Assembly: GCA_029204225.1 (NCBI GenBank)
Contig: CM055098.1
Coordinates: forward strand, 48,634,088 to 48,698,087
Direction of reading: 5' to 3'
Length of the DNA: 64,000 bases
DNA from: Diphasiastrum complanatum
Taxonomy: Eukaryota > Streptophyta > Lycopodiopsida > Lycopodiales > Lycopodiaceae
The translations under genes and the position numbers were made by a program. Of this stretch, positions 59,001 to 64,000 are shown in pieces. How positions within the stretch are numbered: position 1 is the first letter of the stretch; each line of letters starts with the position of its first letter. The notes beneath the pieces were generated by a model that saw only the letters and a program-made list of their open reading frames with translations, had not been told where the DNA came from and did no database searches.

Positions 59001-59700
59001 TCAAAACATAAAAGCTAGCACTCGATGAAAACTCATCTTTGGGAACTTAAGTTTTTGATTTAGTTATACACATCTTTTTATACCATTAACTATTTTAACA
59101 AGAAGTTTGGAATCATAGCAATTTTCTGGTTTCCTTTGATTCTCTCTAAATGTGTATTTGAGATAAAACATTTCCTATTACCAGAATTAACTAACTCTTA
59201 AAGGAGTTCTAAAAAGCATACCACTCCCAAATCTAGTAGTGATTTGTTCTTGTGAGCATTGATAAAGGACTACACTAATGTAATTGTGTGAACTCTTTTC
59301 TATGCTCAAATCTTTTTGCTTTAGTTCCAAAGGCCATCCATTCATCCCATTGAACTTATAATCACTCGAGCAGTGATAGTTTTTAAAATAAATTTCAAAT
59401 GAAATCATGCAACATTTTTTTTCTTATGATCCATTTGTAGCTATATAATGATTCTAGCTTAACTTAATTAGTCCAACTAACTACAAATCTGCAATCAACA
59501 TCTAGAACATTCTTCAGTTTTTCTCAAAAAAAAGTATTTTTGTGACATGCCAATCCATGATTTTGCTTGATGCATGGAAGTACTCTTCATCAAATTTTGA
59601 TAGCTTGAACATCTCAAGGGCTTACACTTCAAAGTAGCAATTGTAAAACCTTCGATACCCTGACACTTCTTTGAACATTTGGAATGACTATTTTCCATAA
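59001..59700 (-). other. possible upstream part of G5 (gag/protease), unclear
   Basis: Two minus-strand frames at 59.41-59.19 and 59.70-59.50 kb could derive from the gag-protease region (SSHNYISVVLYQ resembles the stretch after a protease DSG), but no active-site motif is visible. Confidence 0.25.
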
Positions 59701-59903
59701 AGGTAGAGATAATGCCTCGTCATTATTCAAATTTGAAAATCGTTTCTCAAGGCTTATTGGCATCATATAAGGTCAAAAGTAATCATTTGCAACTCTTGAT
59801 TCCGTGTCACAAAGGCTTCCATCTCCACATGTGGATGAAATCACCAGTGTTATGCAAACATTTTCTATCATCACTTCTTTCTATTTTTTAGAAACCAAAT
59901 CTT

Positions 59904-60114
<211 letters not shown>

Positions 60115-60212
60115 GATATCAAGGTTATTGTGTCTCAAGTTTGTACTTACCACTTGGTTGATGGATATCAAGGTTATTGTGTCTCAAGTTTGTACCTGCC
60201 ACTTGGTTGATG
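60115..60212 (+). repeat. 49-bp tandem duplication
   Basis: The units 60115-60163 and 60164-60212 begin GATATCAAGGTTATTGTG and differ at two bases. They directly follow the GA array. Confidence 0.96.
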
Positions 60213-61805
60213 GCCCATTTCATCTATACTTATCCACTAATCCATAATATAGGAACCAAGGGTTCCAATCAACAAAGTACCATGAAAATTATAATAAATC
60301 AAGATTCGTACCTTTTCTACGTATATGTTCATAATTCTCCCCTTAAAACAAAGAGCTCACTCAATATAGACAATATATGGAAGAGTTGTATTTAAATGTA
60401 AATGTATAGATCTATTGTGGATACTACAAAATATAAATGCTAAAGCGGAGAGTCGATGCAGGTACTACAAGATATAAATGCTTGATGCAGATATTATAAC
60501 TTTATAAAATTGAGAACATGCATATATAAAGGAAGCTGCCACATAATGTTGATGTTATAGTAAATCACATGATTGCATACATTGAATGCATAGACTCAAA
60601 AGTATAAATATCAAAGTATAAGTTGCAACATGATACATAGTTTCTATAATTAGATCTAAGTGCTGGATGATATTATGAATTCCACCAAGTTATAAGATGG
60701 ACCAAAAAAATGGTGTATGAAGGCATCATGGCAAGCATCATAGGACAAGTGTCCCATGTGGTTCTTATGGGGTCTGGACCAATAATGCCCCAAAAAAAGA
60801 CATGAACATGCCCATCACAGCTAAAGAACAAAATCGCTAAGTAAAAGTCAACTTGTTGTGGACAAATAGTATCATTGAAGCAGAGCACCTACCTTAATAT
60901 CACCAATTGGAAGTTGTTGGTAGTCTAAATCATGGGTCAAAGATGCTATTAGCCAATGCCATCATCATGACTCTACAAACGTATGCTTAGCTATGCTATA
61001 AGAGCTTTCCATATGCCATGCCAAAACAATATATCTACTAGAGTTAATAATTAACATTGGAATGTACAAAGAGTACTACATAGAAGTAGTTGTAAGTCTC
61101 ACAAGGTAGCCACATATATTCCAACCCTACATGATGGATCGAGATTACTAGAGGAATGTGAAAATACCATTATGCTTCCAATATACCACTTTGATATACC
61201 AAGAGTGTGTATGTAACATCATGGAGCATAATTGCACAACATTATGGAATGCTCTTTGATGATAAATTGTAATGCAATGGTTAAAATATGGCTGAGAAAA
61301 ATATATTGTGGCTAAAGATGAATTGCAAGGTCCAATGATTGATTGATTGGTTACTTTGGTGTTGGTATTTCGAGGTAACATAAAACATCACATAAAAGTT
61401 TCTATAACATGTCTAAATATTTATATCTTGATTCCATTTAGAATTTGTATACGTATTGAATTTTTAATTGATTAGCGTACATTTTATAATATTGATGTAC
61501 ATATCATAATAAATTTTTTGTCATAAATCCAATTTGTATAAAAGACAAATAAGCATGATAGATATGTAATATAGACTAAAAATCTTTTTCTTCAAAATTC
61601 ATATGGATATCTAGAATATGTACCCTTCTTAATTTATATATTAGTACTTTATATATCCTACTCACATTTACATAGATCTATCTAGATACATTCAGAGATC
61701 GATATATTTAAAAGACCGAGTTATGAAGCTCATTTATGAATTGAAGAGGGTGAAGATAAAGAATGAAAATATGGTTAGAGTGACTACAACAAAAGCCTAA
61801 ACCAT
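60213..61805. other. no gene recognised
   Basis: AT-rich sequence with only short, overlapping frames and no element borders I can support. Confidence 0.45.
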
Positions 61806-63268
61806 TAAGGCTAGATGGTCGGAACTCATTCAGGAGTTTGTGTTCGACATTAAGTATCGTAATGGTACATCGAGCTGCGTTGCCGATGCCTTGAGTTGGA
61901 TTGGAGAGATTAATTAGTTATGCTTTGCTGAGATCCAATCTGATTTGTATCTTTCACTTCGGGATCTTTGTCGAACCGATAGTTTTTACAGTCGCATCTG
62001 GCTAGATGTCTTGACATGAAATTCTAGATCTAGTGATGACCTTGGGATGTAGGATCCCAAGCAATTTTGAAATGATAAGATACTTGAAGACTATTCCATA
62101 ATGAATGGCCTAATTTTCTGAAAGGGAAAGGTTTGTGTGCTGGATAGGGAGGACGTGCGGGCCCAAATCCTACAACAATGTCATGACAACCCTTGTGTTG
62201 GTCACCCATGCATACAGAGGACACTTGACCTTGTTAGGCAGAATTACTTCTGACCAAAGATGAAAGGTCATGTTGAGGTATACGTTCAAGATTGTGAACA
62301 ATGCCAGCAAAATAAAGCAGAAAGACTCAAAGTTGCGGGTCCTTTACATCCCTTGGAAATTCCCAGCAAGAAATGGGAAAGTGTTTCAATGGATTTTGTG
62401 ATTGAACTCCCTAAAACCCGGAATGATCACGATGCCATTTGGGTAGTGGTTGACAGGCTAACCAAGATGGCACAATTTATACCAACTAAATTAACTTTCA
62501 AGGCATCTGAACTAGCCTAGATTTTCATTGAAAAGTTGTTCAGATTGTATGGTTTGCCGAATGATATTGTTAGTGATCATGCCTCCAAATTCACTGGAGT
62601 TCTGGCAATCAGTATTTCAAAAATTTGAAACAACCCTTAGCCTTAGGTCTTTGGATCACCTTGAATCTGATGGGCAGACAGAATGTGTTAACAAGATGTT
62701 GGAAGATATGCTTAGAGCATATGTTTCTCACCGACAGTCTGTTTGGAAAAAGTAGCTCACAATGGTTGAGTTCGCGCACAATAGTGCCAAGCATTTTGCC
62801 ACCGGATTTAGTTCTTTTATGTTGATGTATGGCTTTCAGCCGCGTTCTCCAGTTTCGGTCGGACTCAAAGGTCTCAAGGTGCAAGCTGTAGTAGATTTCC
62901 TGCAAGATATGCAAGAAATGCTGATTGTGGCCAAGGATAGCATGAAAGCTGCTCAGGATAGAGCTTAGTTTTTATCCTAACCGTGGTCGCTCACCTCGGG
63001 AAATTGAGGTCAGAACCTGGGTGTATCTTAAAATCCCCAAGGATTCAAAGGTACTTCGGATGGGAAAATGCCATAAGCTATCTCCTCGTTATAGCGGACC
63101 TTATAAGGTTGTAAAGAAAATCAACTCGTCGCTTATCAGCTAGATCTTCCGATTGGGGTTGGGGTTCATCCTGTTTTCCATGTAAGTTGTTTAAATGAAC
63201 GACTTAGTAGGAAGGATTCCCTAATTCCGGAAGGTGAACTGGTTGAGTTAGAGGATCTGTCTACCTTT
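61806..63268 (+). mobile_element. Ty3/gypsy G4 (RNase H end, integrase, C-terminus), same family as G3
   Basis: It starts inside RNase H (WSELIQEFVFDIKYRNGTSS) and follows G3 closely through the integrase. It keeps about 270 bases of the C-terminal region that G3 has lost. It ends abruptly at FVP near 63268, just where G3 continues into its chromodomain-like end. No LTRs are visible. Confidence 0.82.
62120..63268 (+). pseudogene. gypsy integrase (G4)
   Basis: The zinc finger reads CHDNPCVGHP and CEQCQQNKAERLK. The core has MDFVIELPKTRNDHDAIWVV (first Asp), a TAG where G3 has Gln (LA-stop-IFIEKL), IVSDHASKF (second Asp), a frameshift, then SDGQTECVNKM with the catalytic Glu. The C-terminus includes WVYLKIPKDSKVLRMGKCHK, LSPRYSGPYKVV and HVSCLNERLS. 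Confidence 0.82.
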
Positions 63269-64000
63269 GTTCCTAGCTGTGAAAGTTCACACGTGTGGGA
63301 ATGCCCTAATGTGTGTGAATGATCTCCTAAGCAAGGTTATGCACTTTTAGATCAATACTAGATTGAAATCCAAGATCTAGATAAAAAATCTAACGCATAG
63401 AGGCAAAGATAGATGCATAGATTGATAGCCAACGTACTTTCACATGTAAGAAAGTGATTCATGAAAAAACTAGGTAAGGCCAACCTCCTCTCCTCGGTTA
63501 GAGAGAGAATAGACCACTTTTGGTCTCGGGTAGAGAGAGAGTGTAATACAACCAAAATCCACAATCCTCAAATTTGACTCAAAAAATCAACTTAGATTAT
63601 GATTGGAAAGAGAGTACATATGAAAACTCATGGAGAGTCATGCTTACTTCCTATTGGACCCCTAATCCTAGCCTCTCTAATGCTATTGGATGAGTGATGC
63701 ATCCATCTTGCAATTCTATTGGACCCTTCATGAGGATTTCTCAGTTTTGATTGGACCCTTTGACCTGATCACTCAGCAAATTATATTAACACAAGTGTCA
63801 CAAGCCTAACTAGCTCGAGTTTCACCTCTTTACACTACTTTGGCTCAATAGAGGCATTACATGTGGATTTGACCAATTTGCCATCTATGCCAATTTTTGG
63901 CTCTGATCTTTTGTAGGTCAAAACTCAATATAGGGTTATATACTTGATCAATTCTGATTTCACACTTGACTTACTGGATTTAGATGATTTTTGGTGCATT
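63269..64000. mobile_element. possible start of another LTR element
   Basis: The G4 coding sequence breaks off into TGTGAAAGTTCACACGTGTG at about 63272. Beginning with TG at a coding breakpoint, and carrying four TATTGGACC-like words at 63.65-63.75 kb, it could be an inserted LTR that runs off the window. No second border is visible. Confidence 0.25.

Overview
This window is nuclear DNA of a land plant. It carries a cytosolic ribosomal protein eS28 gene with plant-type promoter motifs (telo box, site II) and a plant-specific two-domain SAM methyltransferase / FkbM-like gene. Nearly everything else is decayed plant retrotransposon. The species cannot be fixed from the sequence. The unusual reverse transcriptase family and the divergence of the elements make me lean towards a seed-free plant (fern, lycophyte or bryophyte), but that is inference. 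The DNA is AT-rich and gene-poor, with three long (GA)n/(CT)n arrays and homopolymer C tracts.

Layout. 0-1.7 kb: 3' end of an LTR element (ORF, polypurine tract, LTR with TATA box). 1.7-5.3 kb: no gene seen. 5.4-5.9 kb: (CT)58 array, an LTR-like piece and a coding fragment of unknown family 'X' (minus). 9.07-15.1 kb: two head-to-head copies of one Ty3/gypsy family, G1 (minus, gag fused to integrase by an internal deletion) and G2 (plus, gag-RT-RNase H-integrase). 15.1-15.3 kb: a short relative of the 43.5 kb ORF. 16.4-18.0 kb: an unrecognised Ser/Thr/Pro-rich ORF. 18.06-18.55 kb: an LTR-like unit set in a third copy, G2b (18.55-19.7 kb). 19.8-25.2 kb: nearly complete Ty1/copia C1 (minus), inserted in a second copy of family X. 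26.6-29.1 kb: copia C2 (minus), with a (GA)53 array inside its LTR. 29.1-32.0 kb: chromovirus-like gypsy G3 (plus). 33.0-34.3 kb: palindrome-rich DNA followed by the eS28 gene. 34.3-38.4 kb: small repeats and a tRNA-like (SINE?) unit. 39.1-41.7 kb: copia C3 (minus), whose perfect 271-bp 5' LTR cuts into a non-canonical reverse transcriptase gene at 41.7-44.2 kb. 45.9 kb: copia gag scrap. 50.4-52.5 kb: LINE remnants. 54.85-56.48 kb: the intact methyltransferase-like gene. 58.0-59.7 kb: gypsy G5 (minus). 59.9-60.2 kb: (GA)n with a 49-bp duplication. 61.8-63.3 kb: gypsy G4 (plus), of the G3 family.

Only eS28 and the methyltransferase-like gene look intact and under selection. The mobile elements carry frameshifts, many premature stops at conserved Trp/Gln/Arg codons (a deamination pattern) and, in three of them, lost catalytic residues in the protease, RT or integrase. 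The most noteworthy candidate for something little described is the RT-bearing gene at 41.7-44.2 kb. Its motif A resembles Penelope/TERT-type enzymes, it has long uncharacterised N-terminal ORFs, and part of it recurs at 15.2 kb.
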